Part shown: positions 26,844-36,600 of the stretch, one piece after another
Layout: the number at the start of each line of letters is the position of its first letter
Numbering within the stretch: the stretch's first letter is position 1
NCBI GenBank assembly: GCA_000497835.1
Contig: KI547180.1
Location: 37,307-78,182 of the forward strand
Direction: 5' to 3'
Origin: a gamma proteobacterium L18
Lineage (GTDB): Bacteria > Pseudomonadota > Gammaproteobacteria > Pseudomonadales > Pseudomonadaceae
Length of the DNA: 40,876 bases
Translations under genes and position numbers: made by a program
The notes under the pieces: model-generated
Seen by the model: only the letters and a program-made list of their open reading frames with translations
Databases searched by the model: none
Told to the model about the DNA's origin: nothing

Positions 26844-26937
26844 CAGGCGAATCGTTATAAATATGAAGTGGCGGCAGTTTAACCTATGCAGCGCTGGCTG
26901 CCCACGCGATGACGCGTCGGGCTGTCAGCGCCGCTGT

Positions 26938-27825
26938 TTAACTGCGACGTTCGACAATGTAGCGGGCCAGCTGGCGCAACGGTTCGGCGGCATCGTCGAA
27001 CGCTTGCAGCGCCTCCAGCGCCTGGTCGCGCAACTGCACGGCGTAGGCCTTGGCCAGGTCCAGGCCCAGCAGGGCCGGGTAGGTGGGCTTGTCGCGGGCA
27101 ATGTCGGCGCCCTGGCGTTTGCCCAGGGTCTGGGTGTCGCTTTCCACGTCCAGGATATCGTCCTGCACCTGGAACGCCAGGCCGATGGCCTGTGCATAAG
27201 TCTTCAGCGCGTGACGCTGCTCGGCAGTGGCGCGGCCGCTGGCCAGGGCGCCCAGTTGCACGCTGGCTTCGATCAGGGCGCCGGTCTTGTGGCGGTGCAT
27301 CAGTTCCAGCGCGCTTTGGTCGAGCTTTTTGCCGACCGACCCCAGGTCGATCGCCTGGCCACCGACCATGCCGCCGGGGCCTGCGGCCTGAGCCAGGGCC
27401 ATGGCCATCTGCAAGCGAACGGCTTCCGTCTGCGGGCTGAGGCGGTCATCCAGCAAAGCGCTGAAAGCCAGACTCTGCAAGCCGTCGCCGGCCAGGATCG
27501 CGCAGGCTTCATCGAAGGCCTTGTGGGTGGTCGGCTGGCCGCGGCGCAGGTCGTCATCGTCCATGGCCGGCAGATCGTCGTGCACCAGCGAGTAGGCGTG
27601 TATCAGTTCCACGGCGCAGGCGGCGCCATTGGCCTGTTCGGCCGGCGCGCCCAGCGCTTCACAGGCCGCGTAGACCAGCAGCGGGCGCACGCGCTTGCCG
27701 CCGTTCATCACGCTGTAGCGCATGGCTTCGTAAAGACGTGCCATTTCCGGCATCGGGGCGACAAACAGCGTGCTCAGGGCGTTATCCACGCGCGCCTGGC
27801 ACGCGGCCTGGTAGGTGCTGATCAT
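26938..27825 (-). CDS. ispA: Farnesyl diphosphate synthase
   Basis: Builds C15 farnesyl diphosphate from isopentenyl and dimethylallyl units. The 295 residues match short-chain bacterial prenyl synthases. The first aspartate-rich motif is VHDDLPAMDDDDLRRG, preceded by GGKRVRPLLVYAA; the second is FQVQDDILDVESDTQTLGK. The start ATG overlaps the xseB stop as ATGA. Together with dxs it forms an isoprenoid supply unit, the common arrangement in gammaproteobacteria. Confidence 0.97.
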   Translation of the reverse strand: MISTYQAACQARVDNALSTLFVAPMPEMARLYEAMRYSVMNGGKRVRPLLVYAACEALGAPAEQANGAACAVELIHAYSLVHDDLPAMDDDDLRRGQPTTHKAFDEACAILAGDGLQSLAFSALLDDRLSPQTEAVRLQMAMALAQAAGPGGMVGGQAIDLGSVGKKLDQSALELMHRHKTGALIEASVQLGALASGRATAEQRHALKTYAQAIGLAFQVQDDILDVESDTQTLGKRQGADIARDKPTYPALLGLDLAKAYAVQLRDQALEALQAFDDAAEPLRQLARYIVERRS

Positions 27826-28064
27826 TCGGGCTGTTCCGCGTCAAAGGGCTCTTGCGTCAGCTCTCCGTCGCGCTCCAGCAGGATTTGCACCTTCTGCTCG
27901 GCCTGGGCCAGGGCGGCCTGGCAGTCGCGGGTCAGGCCGATGCCTTGCTCGAAGGCAGCCAAGGAATCTTCCAGCGACAATTCACCGGTTTCCAGGCGTT
28001 CGACCAGCGTTTGCAGATCGGCGAGCGATTGCTCGAAATCCACGGAAGCTTTTTTGCGGGCCAT
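27822..28064 (-). CDS. xseB: Exodeoxyribonuclease VII small subunit
   Basis: The small subunit of exonuclease VII, which degrades single-stranded DNA in both directions together with XseA. The 80 residues form the typical helical hairpin: FEQSLADLQTLVERLETGELSLEDSLAAFEQGI, then a second long helix ending in an acidic tail. The ATG at 28064 has GAGAGA upstream. It is the first gene of the xseB-ispA-dxs run. Confidence 0.96.
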   Translation of the reverse strand: MARKKASVDFEQSLADLQTLVERLETGELSLEDSLAAFEQGIGLTRDCQAALAQAEQKVQILLERDGELTQEPFDAEQPE

Positions 28065-28221
28065 GGCGGCTCTCTCGACAGGAGTTGAAACCGCGCGACA
28101 CTAGCAGAGCGGGGCGCGTCGGGCAAATCAACGGGTGCAAAACACTGTTGCAGAGCGGCTACGCGAACCGCGCTCCGGCCGGTGGTCGCAAAGGTGTTGT
28201 GAAGCCGCCAGCGTCTCTGTA

Positions 28222-28237
28222 CTGTACATAAAAACAG
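28222..28237 (+). promoter_or_regulatory. LexA (SOS) box of the radical SAM operon
   Basis: CTGTACATAAAAACAG is a CTG-N10-CAG palindrome with an AT-rich centre, a full match to the gammaproteobacterial LexA box. It ends 14 bases before the ATG of the radical SAM gene, so bound LexA should block its promoter. This is the clearest regulatory site in the window. Confidence 0.88.
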
Positions 28238-28251
28238 TGTCGAGAATCCCC

Positions 28252-29472
28252 ATGCAGCTGATCGAAAAACTCAGCATCCTCGCCGACGCCGCCAAGTACG
28301 ATGCCTCGTGCGCCAGCAGCGCCGCGCCCAAGCGCAGCTCCGAAGGCAAGGCCGGGCTGGGGGCGACTGACGGCATGGGTATCTGTCACAGCTACACGCC
28401 GGACGGTCGATGCGTGTCGCTGCTGAAAATATTGCTGACCAATTTCTGCCTGTTCGACTGCCAGTACTGCGTCAACCGTCGCTCCAGCGATGTCCCGCGT
28501 GCGCGCTTCACGCCCGAGGAAGTGGTCACGCTGACCCTCGACTTCTACCGGCGCAATTGCATCAGTGGCCTGTTCCTCAGCTCCGGCATCATTCGCTCTG
28601 CCGACTACACCATGGAGCAACTGATCCGCGTGGCCAAGCTGCTGCGTGAAGAGCACCAGTTTCGTGGCTATATCCACCTCAAGACCATCCCCGAAGCCGA
28701 TCCGCTGCTGATCGAGGAAGCCGGCCGCTACGCCGACCGGCTCAGCGTCAACATCGAACTGCCCACCGACGCCAGCCTGCAAACGCTGGCGCCGGAAAAA
28801 CAGGTAGGGTCCATTCGCCAGGCCATGAACACCATCCATCTCGGGCGCCAGGCCGTGGCCGATGAACCCAAGGCCCCCAGCTTTGCGCCGGCCGGGCAAA
28901 GCACCCAGATGATCGTGGGGGCCGACGACACCGACGACAGCACCATCCTGCACAGTGCCGAAAGCCTGTACGGCAACTTCAAGCTCAAGCGTGTGTACTA
29001 CTCGGCCTTCAGCCCCATCCCCAACAGCCCAAAGAGCGTGCCATTGGCAGCACCGCCGTTGATACGTGAGCACCGCCTGTACCAGGCGGACTTCCTGCTG
29101 CGCAGCTATGGCTTCAAGGCGGGCGAACTGTTCCAGGGGCCGGGGCACCTGGCGCTGGATATCGACCCCAAGCTGGCCTGGGCCCTGGAGCATCGCGACG
29201 TGTTTCCGCTTGACCTCAATCGCGCCGAACCCGCGTTGATCGCGCGCATTCCCGGTATCGGCATCCGCACCACGCAGCGTCTGGTGGAACTGCGGCGTCA
29301 GCGGCGCATCCGCTACGAAGACCTGACGCGCCTGCGCTGCGTGCTGGCCAAGGCCAAGCCCTTCCTGATCACCAGTGACTACCATCCGCAGCAGGCGGAG
29401 AGCAGCAGCCTTTTATTGCGCGAGCAGTTGCGCGATCGTCCCGCGCCTCAGCAGATGGGACTATGGGGATGA
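28252..29472 (+). CDS. Putative DNA modification/repair radical SAM protein (TIGR03916 type)
   Basis: A 406-residue radical SAM enzyme. The iron-sulfur motif is Cys66-x3-Cys70-x2-Cys73 (FCLFDCQYCVNRRSS). The C-terminus carries a helix-hairpin-helix DNA-binding motif, with LNRAEPALIARIPGIGIRTT from about residue 322. Both match the family annotated as putative DNA modification/repair radical SAM protein. The ATG at 28252 follows a LexA box; the open frame extends upstream through the box but has no family sequence. The stop overlaps the start of the TIGR03915-type gene as ATGA. The reaction is not known; direct reversal of a DNA lesion is an attractive guess. Confidence 0.9.
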   Translation: MQLIEKLSILADAAKYDASCASSAAPKRSSEGKAGLGATDGMGICHSYTPDGRCVSLLKILLTNFCLFDCQYCVNRRSSDVPRARFTPEEVVTLTLDFYRRNCISGLFLSSGIIRSADYTMEQLIRVAKLLREEHQFRGYIHLKTIPEADPLLIEEAGRYADRLSVNIELPTDASLQTLAPEKQVGSIRQAMNTIHLGRQAVADEPKAPSFAPAGQSTQMIVGADDTDDSTILHSAESLYGNFKLKRVYYSAFSPIPNSPKSVPLAAPPLIREHRLYQADFLLRSYGFKAGELFQGPGHLALDIDPKLAWALEHRDVFPLDLNRAEPALIARIPGIGIRTTQRLVELRRQRRIRYEDLTRLRCVLAKAKPFLITSDYHPQQAESSSLLLREQLRDRPAPQQMGLWG

Positions 29473-30293
29473 TCAGCCTTGATTGCGATGATCTGTTCGG
29501 CACCTGGCGCCAGCAGGCACGCTGGCTGTTGAGCCATCAGGTTGATCCCAGTCAGGTGAGCTGGGAGGTGGCGGATCTGTTCGCCACGGATCACACGCTG
29601 CCCGCAGAGCTGGGGCCCTACCAGGCCCGGGTGCCCCTGGCGCTGGCCGAGCAACTGGAATCGGCTGCCCGTTACCGGGGCGATCAACGCTGGAGCTTGC
29701 TCTATGAAGTGCTGTGGCGTGTCAGCCATGGCGATCGTACGGCCATGCTGCCGGGCGATCGCCTGGGCAGCGAGCTGCATCGGCGCATCAAGCAGGTGTC
29801 CCGCGAGGCTCATCACCTGCATGCCTTTGTTCGTTTCGTGGCCCAGGCACCTGCCAGTGCTGGCGATGGTCAGCCCGAGTACGTGGCCTGGCACGAGCCA
29901 GCCCATGACATCCTGGAAAGCGCCAGCAGCCATTTTATCGGGCGCATGGGGCGCCATCGCTGGTTGATCGCCACGCCACGTGATGGCGTCTATTACGACG
30001 GGCACACCCTGCACTACCAGCGTCAGTGCCCGCCCGCCTGGCAACAGATGGCCCAGCAGGCGGACGATCCCCACGGTGAGCTGTGGCTCACCTATTACAG
30101 TCATATCTTCAACCCGGCCCGGCTCAATACGCGGGCCATGCAGGGGCATCTGCCGAGTCGATTCTGGAAGCACCTGCCCGAGGGGGTGTTGATACCGGGC
30201 CTGATCAGCGAGGCGCGCACCGGCAAGCAGCGCGATGGGCAGGCCAGTGCCATCGGCGCCCGGCAAGGCAAACGAATTCTCGACCGGCGATGA
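29469..30293 (+). CDS. TIGR03915/DUF4130 family putative DNA metabolism protein
   Basis: A 274-residue protein of the family that accompanies TIGR03916 radical SAM proteins and is fused to a uracil-DNA glycosylase-like (UdgX) domain in other bacteria. Landmarks are SLLYEVLWRVSHGDRTAMLPGDRLG, the central AHHLHAFVRFV, EYVAWHEPAHDILESASSHFIGRMG, HRWLIATPRDG and, near the C-terminus, YYSHIFNPARLNTRAMQGHLPSRFWKHLP. No signal peptide or membrane segment is present. It starts at the overlapping ATG at 29469; an ATG two codons earlier is possible. Coupling to the SOS-controlled radical SAM gene implies one repair pathway. The biochemical role is unknown. Confidence 0.87.
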   Translation: MISLDCDDLFGTWRQQARWLLSHQVDPSQVSWEVADLFATDHTLPAELGPYQARVPLALAEQLESAARYRGDQRWSLLYEVLWRVSHGDRTAMLPGDRLGSELHRRIKQVSREAHHLHAFVRFVAQAPASAGDGQPEYVAWHEPAHDILESASSHFIGRMGRHRWLIATPRDGVYYDGHTLHYQRQCPPAWQQMAQQADDPHGELWLTYYSHIFNPARLNTRAMQGHLPSRFWKHLPEGVLIPGLISEARTGKQRDGQASAIGARQGKRILDRR

Positions 30294-30375
30294 GCACTGG
30301 TCGACATCCTGGAGCGGTAATTGGATTGTGAAAGGCGAGGCGAGTGGTTACGCTTCGCCCGCCTCGAAAAGGGGC

Positions 30376-30403
30376 TATAAAAGGTGTCGCGGGAACTGAC
30401 ACC
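30376..30403 (+). promoter_or_regulatory. mag operon leader: CTATAAA -10 and GGA-loop hairpin
   Basis: A CTATAAA element (30375-30381) without a recognisable -35 could be a sigma-S or extended -10 promoter. Next to it, GGTGTC (30383-30388) and GACACC (30398-30403) form a six-base stem whose nine-base loop GCGGGAACT displays GGA, the core of RsmA/CsrA sites. A second GGA lies in the ribosome site GCAGGAAGC of magA. If the start of transcription is at the usual distance from this -10, part of the hairpin would be lost, so an upstream start would be needed. Confidence 0.45.
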
Positions 30404-30430
30404 CTTCATCATGCATTGCAGGAAGCACAC

Positions 30431-31219
30431 ATGCGATTTCTTCTCTGGTTGAGCGCCTTCCTCTGGGCGTCCGCCGCCCTGGCCGATGCCACGGCTACCC
30501 TCGACAGCCCTGCGGGTGGCTGGCGCTATTTCGGGCTGCTCGACCGTACCGAGAACCCGCGCGTGGCCTATCCCACGCCACCCATCGACCGTGGTATCCA
30601 ACGCAATCGCAGCATGATCGAAGGCCAGATCAAGGCCACCTCGGCCATGCGTCAGCCGCATACGCTGTCGGTCAATGGCAACGCCCTGAGCCTGTATACC
30701 GATGAAGAGGGTCGCTTTGCCCGGCCTTACGCCTTTGGCGCAGGTTCCAACAGCGTCGAAGTGCGCAGCAGCGAGGGCAAGCCGCTCAAGCGCGTGCAGT
30801 TCTATGAGGCCAATGACCAGCGCACGCCCGCACGTATCCGCATCTTCCTGGCGTGGGACGACCCCAAGGCCGAACTTGATCTGCACATCATTACCCCTGA
30901 TGGCCAGCATGCCTTCTATGCCAACCCGGTGCTGACCAACGGTGGGGGCTTGGACACAGACAGCGTCGACGGGCCAGGCCCGGAGATGTTCACCATGACC
31001 GCGCCGATGCACGGCACCTATCTGGTCTACGTCAACTACTGGGGCAACTACAGTAATGGCGGCTATAACTTTGAGGAGCGCGGCAACCAGAACGAGGTCA
31101 TCACCTCGGAAATCAACCTGGTGCTCAACGAAAACACCGTCAACGAAAAGCGCGAGAGCTTCGTCGTGCCCTTGCGTGCCATCGGCGACCTGCTGCTGGT
31201 CAAGACCTTCACTTACTGA
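30431..31219 (+). CDS. magA: MagA, DUF2135 (YfaP-like) periplasmic protein
   Basis: First gene of the mag operon. The 262-residue secreted protein has a signal peptide ending ALA (residues 1-18). The C-terminal DUF2135 domain shows FLAWDDPKAELDLHIITPDG, with the Asp/His pattern of the family, then DGPGPEMFTMTAPMHGTYLVYVNY. It is paralogous to MagF at the other end of the operon. In P. aeruginosa MagA is reported to associate with the macroglobulin MagD. The ATG at 30431 has GGAAG upstream. The E. coli relative is YfaP. The precise function is unknown. Confidence 0.88.
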   Translation: MRFLLWLSAFLWASAALADATATLDSPAGGWRYFGLLDRTENPRVAYPTPPIDRGIQRNRSMIEGQIKATSAMRQPHTLSVNGNALSLYTDEEGRFARPYAFGAGSNSVEVRSSEGKPLKRVQFYEANDQRTPARIRIFLAWDDPKAELDLHIITPDGQHAFYANPVLTNGGGLDTDSVDGPGPEMFTMTAPMHGTYLVYVNYWGNYSNGGYNFEERGNQNEVITSEINLVLNENTVNEKRESFVVPLRAIGDLLLVKTFTY

Positions 31220-31231
31220 ACCCTGCACCGC

Positions 31232-32977
31232 ATGGATGAATCGGGCTTTGCGAACATGAGCGAAAACACAGCTGTACCGGCCGCGCCTGCACCAGGCCCT
31301 GCACCTTCTACCGGCAAGCGTCGCAAAACGGTGCTGGCCCTTGGGCTCTGTCTGGTGGCAGTGGTGGCGGGCGGCCTGGGTTTGTACCTGCATAAGCCCA
31401 AGCCGGTGGAGCAGGCGCTGGCCATGGACCCGTTGGGTTTGAGCCATCCCGATGCACTGCTGGAGACCCGGTCGCTCAGCCAGTTGCCTCGCGACTTGCT
31501 CAGTGTGCCGTTCCTGCGCGAAACCCTGACCGAGGATTTCGTCTTCTATTACGAGACCCACGGTGATCGCCTGGGTTTGATCGGCAGTCTGCGGCGCATC
31601 ATCTATGAGCACGATCTCAAGCTGCAGGATGACCTGATCGAAGCGCTGTTCGACCAGCCGGCCACTGTCGCCTTGTGGCGCGGTGCCGATGGCCGTCTCA
31701 AGGACTTCCTGCTGGTGATGGACCGCGGTGGCCTGGCCAGGCTGCTTGAGCCCCTGGCTCAGGTTGCGCTGGATGACCAGCAACTGAGCAAGGTTGGCGA
31801 GCTGAAAGTGGGCGGCGATACGGTGCCGCTCTACCGTCTGGCCTACAACGCCAGCAAGTCGCTGTTGTTTGCTTCACGTGGCGACAAGCTGGTGGTGTTG
31901 TCCAACCCCGACAAACTGTACGACCACGATGCCAATGCCGACGTTGCCCCGGGCGCAGTGTCCACCCAGGCCTTGGCTGCGCTGCTTGGCGGTGCCCAGT
32001 TGTTTCCCGAGGCCTTCGGCTTGCTGCCGATGGAGGCGGGCCTCAAACAACGCATCGCCATCAATGCCGGCGTCCTTGCCATGGGCTACCAGCGCTTTAT
32101 CCCCACCTTTGGTGGTATCCGCCTGGACATGGATGACAAGGGCTGGCACAGCTACCTGGCGCTGCGCGAAACCGATAATTCGCCAGACCTTGATTTCAAC
32201 CCCATCTGGCAAGCGATGCCCGTGGGCGCCAGTGCTTGCGTGGCATTGCCCCTGGCCACCGACCAGCAACAACCGCTGTTGGTCAAGCTGGGCGCCGATG
32301 ACCAGACCGCCAAGGCCCTGACCGGGCACATGACCGGTGCTGCGGGCCTTTGCTGGTACCCGGATTCGCACCTGTATACGCCGCTGCTGGTGGCTGGCCT
32401 GGATACCGCCGATGGCAACAAGCTGGACGCCGACCTGGGCCGGCTGTTCGGCAATACCGTTGGGGCCTGGGAAAGCAAGGTGCCAGGTGGCCAGTTCCCG
32501 GTCACCGAGCTGACCCCGCCCCAGGGTCATCAATGGCAGCGTCTGGTCAGCTCCAATTTTGGCCAGTACCGCAACCGTGACGCCGAGAAGCCGGACAGCA
32601 TCACCGGCAAGGGTTTCTTCAAGGTCAGCCTGGCACGCCACGGTTCCACCTTGCTGTTCTCTCTGGACGACAAACTGGTGGACAAGGCCATGGGCGCGCT
32701 CGACAAGCATGTCGCGCCGCTGGCCGATATTGCCCCCAAGGACGCGCTGATGCCCATCTACCTGGGGCCGGATTCACTGGCGCAACTGATGCAGCAGGAA
32801 ACCTTCGACAGCCTGCCTCAGGACATGGAGCCGGTGTTCCGCAACGCGGCCCAGACCCATCTGGTCCCCAGGCTGCAGAAGCTCGCCGGCTACGGCAAAT
32901 ACGCCCTGACCCTGCCCAAGGGCAGCGAGCCTGACGGCCTGTGGCAATGGCTGCCGTTGCAGTGGCGCGCCCTGTGA
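31232..32977 (+). CDS. magB: MagB, DUF2138 (YfaA-like) membrane-anchored protein
   Basis: A 581-residue protein with a Pro/Ala-rich cytoplasmic tail, one transmembrane helix (about residues 33-53, TVLALGLCLVAVVAGGLGLYL region) and a large periplasmic domain of the DUF2138 family, related to E. coli YfaA. Recognisable stretches are LSQLPRDLLSVPFLRETLTEDFVF near the start and LRDKLVDKAMGAL-like sequence near the end. In P. aeruginosa MagB is one of the partners of MagD. The start at 31232 is twelve bases after magA; an ATG eight codons in (31256) is an alternative, neither having a strong ribosome site. Confidence 0.87.
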   Translation: MDESGFANMSENTAVPAAPAPGPAPSTGKRRKTVLALGLCLVAVVAGGLGLYLHKPKPVEQALAMDPLGLSHPDALLETRSLSQLPRDLLSVPFLRETLTEDFVFYYETHGDRLGLIGSLRRIIYEHDLKLQDDLIEALFDQPATVALWRGADGRLKDFLLVMDRGGLARLLEPLAQVALDDQQLSKVGELKVGGDTVPLYRLAYNASKSLLFASRGDKLVVLSNPDKLYDHDANADVAPGAVSTQALAALLGGAQLFPEAFGLLPMEAGLKQRIAINAGVLAMGYQRFIPTFGGIRLDMDDKGWHSYLALRETDNSPDLDFNPIWQAMPVGASACVALPLATDQQQPLLVKLGADDQTAKALTGHMTGAAGLCWYPDSHLYTPLLVAGLDTADGNKLDADLGRLFGNTVGAWESKVPGGQFPVTELTPPQGHQWQRLVSSNFGQYRNRDAEKPDSITGKGFFKVSLARHGSTLLFSLDDKLVDKAMGALDKHVAPLADIAPKDALMPIYLGPDSLAQLMQQETFDSLPQDMEPVFRNAAQTHLVPRLQKLAGYGKYALTLPKGSEPDGLWQWLPLQWRAL

Positions 32978-33603
32978 GGGGCATCAGCCTGGCCCTGCTG
33001 GCGCTGTTGTTCAGCGCTCGCCTGCTGGCGGCGCCCGCAGCTGCGCTGGACGCCCAGCAGTCCCAGGTATTCCGCGCCTGGTTCGTGCGTATTGCCGAGG
33101 AGCAACTGACCCGGGGGCCTAGCCCGCGCTGGTACCAGCAGGATTGCGCGGGCCTGGTGCGCTTCGCCGCCAACGAGGCCCTCAAGGTTCACGATGACAA
33201 GTGGCTACGCGCCAACGGCTTGTCCAACCGCTACCTGCCGCCCGAGCTGGCGCTGAGCGACGCCCAGCGCGGCTTGGCGCAACAGTGGCAGCAGGGCGGT
33301 GGCAAGGTTGGCCCGTACGTCAATGCTATCAAGCTGATCCAGTTCAATAGCCATTTGGTCAGCCGTGACCTGAACCAGGCGCGCCCCGGCGACCTGATGT
33401 TCTTCGATCAGGGCGACGACCAGCACCTGATGATCTGGATGGGCCGCAATATCGCCTATCACACCGGCACCACCACCCCCACCGACAACGGCATGCGCTC
33501 GGCAAGCGTGCAGCAACTCATGACATGGAAGGACACCCGATGGATACCCGACGCAGCCAACCCGAATTTCATCGGTGTGTATCGGCTCAATTTCCTGCGA
33601 TGA
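32974..33603 (+). CDS. magC: MagC, DUF1175 (YfaT-like), NlpC/P60-like secreted protein
   Basis: A 209-residue secreted protein with signal peptide (about residues 1-20, ending LLAA). The DUF1175 core has two stretches resembling NlpC/P60 cysteine peptidases: QDCAGLVRFAANEA with Cys58 at the start of a helix, and GDLMFFDQGDDQHLMIWMG with His151. If the likeness is real, it could cut peptidoglycan peptides or a protein. The GTG start at 32974 overlaps the magB stop (GTGA) and its own stop overlaps magD (ATGA). The length is close to E. coli YfaT. The enzymatic role is my inference. Confidence 0.86.
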   Translation: MRGISLALLALLFSARLLAAPAAALDAQQSQVFRAWFVRIAEEQLTRGPSPRWYQQDCAGLVRFAANEALKVHDDKWLRANGLSNRYLPPELALSDAQRGLAQQWQQGGGKVGPYVNAIKLIQFNSHLVSRDLNQARPGDLMFFDQGDDQHLMIWMGRNIAYHTGTTTPTDNGMRSASVQQLMTWKDTRWIPDAANPNFIGVYRLNFLR

Positions 33604-36600
33604 GGGCTGCCCTGGTGGTGCGCCTGTGCTTGTGGATTCTGTGCCTGCTGGCGCCAGTTGGACTGGCCCGCGCCGATGACTCGGTGCCGGCCAGCGACTA
33701 TGCACCGCTGGCGGGGGAGAGCTTTTTCCTGCTGGCCGACAGCAGCTTCGCCACGGACGAGCAGGCCATGGTGCGCCTGGAGGCGCCGGGCCGGGACTAC
33801 CGCAGGTTTCGCATGGAGCCCTACGGCGGCGCGGACATCCGCGTGTACCGAATCGATCAGCCCCTGGAGTTTCTCAAGCGCCAGAAAAACCTGCACCGGG
33901 TGGTCAGCGAAGGTCAGTTCAAGGGGGAGGGGCTGTCCAACACCCTGGCCTATCTGTGGGACAACTGGTACCGCAAATCCCGGCGGGTGATGCAGCGTGC
34001 GTTTTCCTATGAGTCGCGCAAGGAAGTCACCGAGCAGGTGCCCGAGCTGAAGATGGGCAACGTCATCGCCACCCCCACTCAGTACGATGCCCAGCCCCAG
34101 TACGCGCCCATCCCGGGCCTGCCGCTGGTGACCCAGTTCCGCTACCCACTGTGGCAGGCCAAGCCGATCCAGCCACCCAAAGGCGTTGACCTGGCGGGTT
34201 CGTCCAGCGAGTTCATCAGCGTGTCGCCAGGCAATGTCTACATCCCGCTGGGCAAGCTGAAACCGGGGTTGTATCTGGTGGAAGCGTTGATCGGTAAATA
34301 CCGCGCGACTACCGTAGTGTTCGTGTCCAACACCGTGGCGGTCAGCAAGATCGCCGGTGACGAATTGCTGGTGTGGGCAGCACGCAAGCACGAAGGTAGT
34401 TCTGTGCCCAAGGTCAAAGTGCTGTGGACCGATGGCCTGGGCGTGATGAGCAGCGGTGAAACCGACGCCGATGGCCTGCTTCGTCTAAAGCACGCCAGCC
34501 CCGAGCGCTCGTACGTGATTGGTGAAGACGCCGAAGGCGGCGTGTTCGTTTCCGAGAACTTCTATTACGACAGCGAAATCTACGACACCAAACTTTATGC
34601 CTTCACCGACCGGCCGCTGTACCGCCCGGGTGATTGGGTGTCGATGAAGATCGTCGGTCGTGAATTCAAGAACGCTCGGGATTCGGTTTCGCCGACTGCG
34701 GGTGCCGTGCACGTCAGCGTCATTGATGCGACGGGCACCACCTTGCAAGGCATGGATCTGAACCTGGATGCCAAGGCCGGCACCCAAGGTCGCTTCCAGT
34801 TGCCGGAAAATGCCGTCGCCGGTGGCTATGAGCTGCGTTTCACCTACCGCGACCAGACTTACAGCAGCGCCTTCCGCGTGGCTGAGTACATCAAGCCGCA
34901 CTTCGAGATTTCCCTGGACCTGGCCAAGCAGGATTTCCGCACCAACGAGCCGATCAAGGGCAAGTTGCTATTGATGTACCCCGATGGCAAGCCGGTGGCC
35001 AACGCACGCCTGACCCTGAGCCTGCGTGCCCAGCAGTTGTCGATGGTGGAAAACGAGCTGCAGTATCTGGGGCAGTTCCCCATCGAACTGACCAGTACCG
35101 AACTGACCACCGATGCCAAGGGCTACGCCAGCATCGAGCTGCCGGCGGCCGAGAAACCCAGCCGCTACATGCTCACGGTGTTTGCCAGCGACGGCGCCGC
35201 GTACCGGGTCAAGACCACCAAGGAAATCCTCATCGAGCGCGGCGCGGCCCAGTACCAGCTAGCGGCACCGGAGCGCTTCAGTGCTGTCGGCGACAAGGTT
35301 GCGTTCACCTACAACAGCGAACAGCCCACCGTCATCAAGCCCAGTGCCTATACCTGGGTGCGTCTCGAGGATCAGAGCACCGGCGGCGGCAAGCTGGCAG
35401 CGGGTGACAACGGGTTCAGCGTGGCCTTCGACCGCCCGGGCACCTATAACCTCAATGTGGTCGATGAGCATCAGCGCATCCTCGGCGCCACCGGCCATTC
35501 CGTGACCGGTGATGGCGTCAAGGCCGTGCCGGGTACCGTCGAGATCGTGCTGGACAAGCCCGAATACAAGGCTGGTGACGAAGCCCTGGCGTTGATCACC
35601 TTCCCTGAGCCGGTGAGCGATGCGCTGCTGTCGCTGGAGCGCGACAAGGTCGAAGCCACGGCCTTGCTGACCAAGGGCGGTGACTGGCTGAAGATCGACA
35701 CCATCAGCCCCACTCAGTACCGCGTACACATACCGGTCAAGGATACCTTCGCGCCCAACCTGACGTTCTCGGTGCTCTACACCAAGGGCGGGGAGTACAG
35801 CTTCCAGAATGCCGGTATCAAGGTCGTCGCGCCGCAAATCGACATCGCCATTGCCACGGACAAGGAGCAATACCAGCCAGGCGATACCGTCACGGTCGAT
35901 TTGACCACTCAGTTTGCCGGCAAGCCTGTTCCCGCGCATCTGACGGTCAGCGTCGTCGATGAAATGGTCTATGCCCTGCAACCGGAAATTGCACCGGGTA
36001 TCGACCAGTTCTTCTATCACCCGCGTCGCAACAATGTGCGCACCAGTGCCAGCCTTTCCTTTATCAGTTATGACGTGGCCCTGCCCGGCAGCCCTACCGC
36101 CCCGGGCAAGGCCAACCGCAGCGAGCGTGGCGTCAAGGTGCTGGAGCGGCCACGTCGCGAAGACGTCGATACCGCAGCCTGGCAGCCGGAGTTGGTCAGC
36201 GATGCAAGCGGCAAGGCGCGCTTCACCTTCCGCATGCCCGATTCGCTGACGCGCTGGCGCATCACCGCCCGGGCCATGGCTGATGAAGGTCAGGTCGGGC
36301 AGAAGAAGCAGTTCGTACGGTCGGCAAAACCCCTGTACCTGAAGTGGAGTGGGCCTACTCGCTTCCGTGCGGGTGACCAGCCTGACCTGGGCCTGTTTGC
36401 TTTCAGCGATGCCGAACAGCCGGTCAAGGCTGAGCTGGTCATCCACGGCAATGGCCCGGACCAGCGTCTGCCCCTGACGTTGAACAAAGGTATCAACTAT
36501 GTTCCGTTGCCAACGGCTGCCCCGTCACCCGCGGGCAGCAAGGACCTGACAGCCGAACTGCAACAGGATGGCAAAACCCAGGACGCGCTGGCCGTACGCA

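Noticed and set aside
24858..26882. A 674-codon plus-strand open frame opposite dxs
   Set aside because: It mirrors the codon pattern of dxs, starts inside a palindromic repeat, and shows no protein family features.
30334..30366. Stem GGCGAGGCG/CGCTTCGCC before the mag operon as a terminator
   Set aside because: The stem is good but no T tract follows on either side; it may be structural only, so it is not called a terminator.
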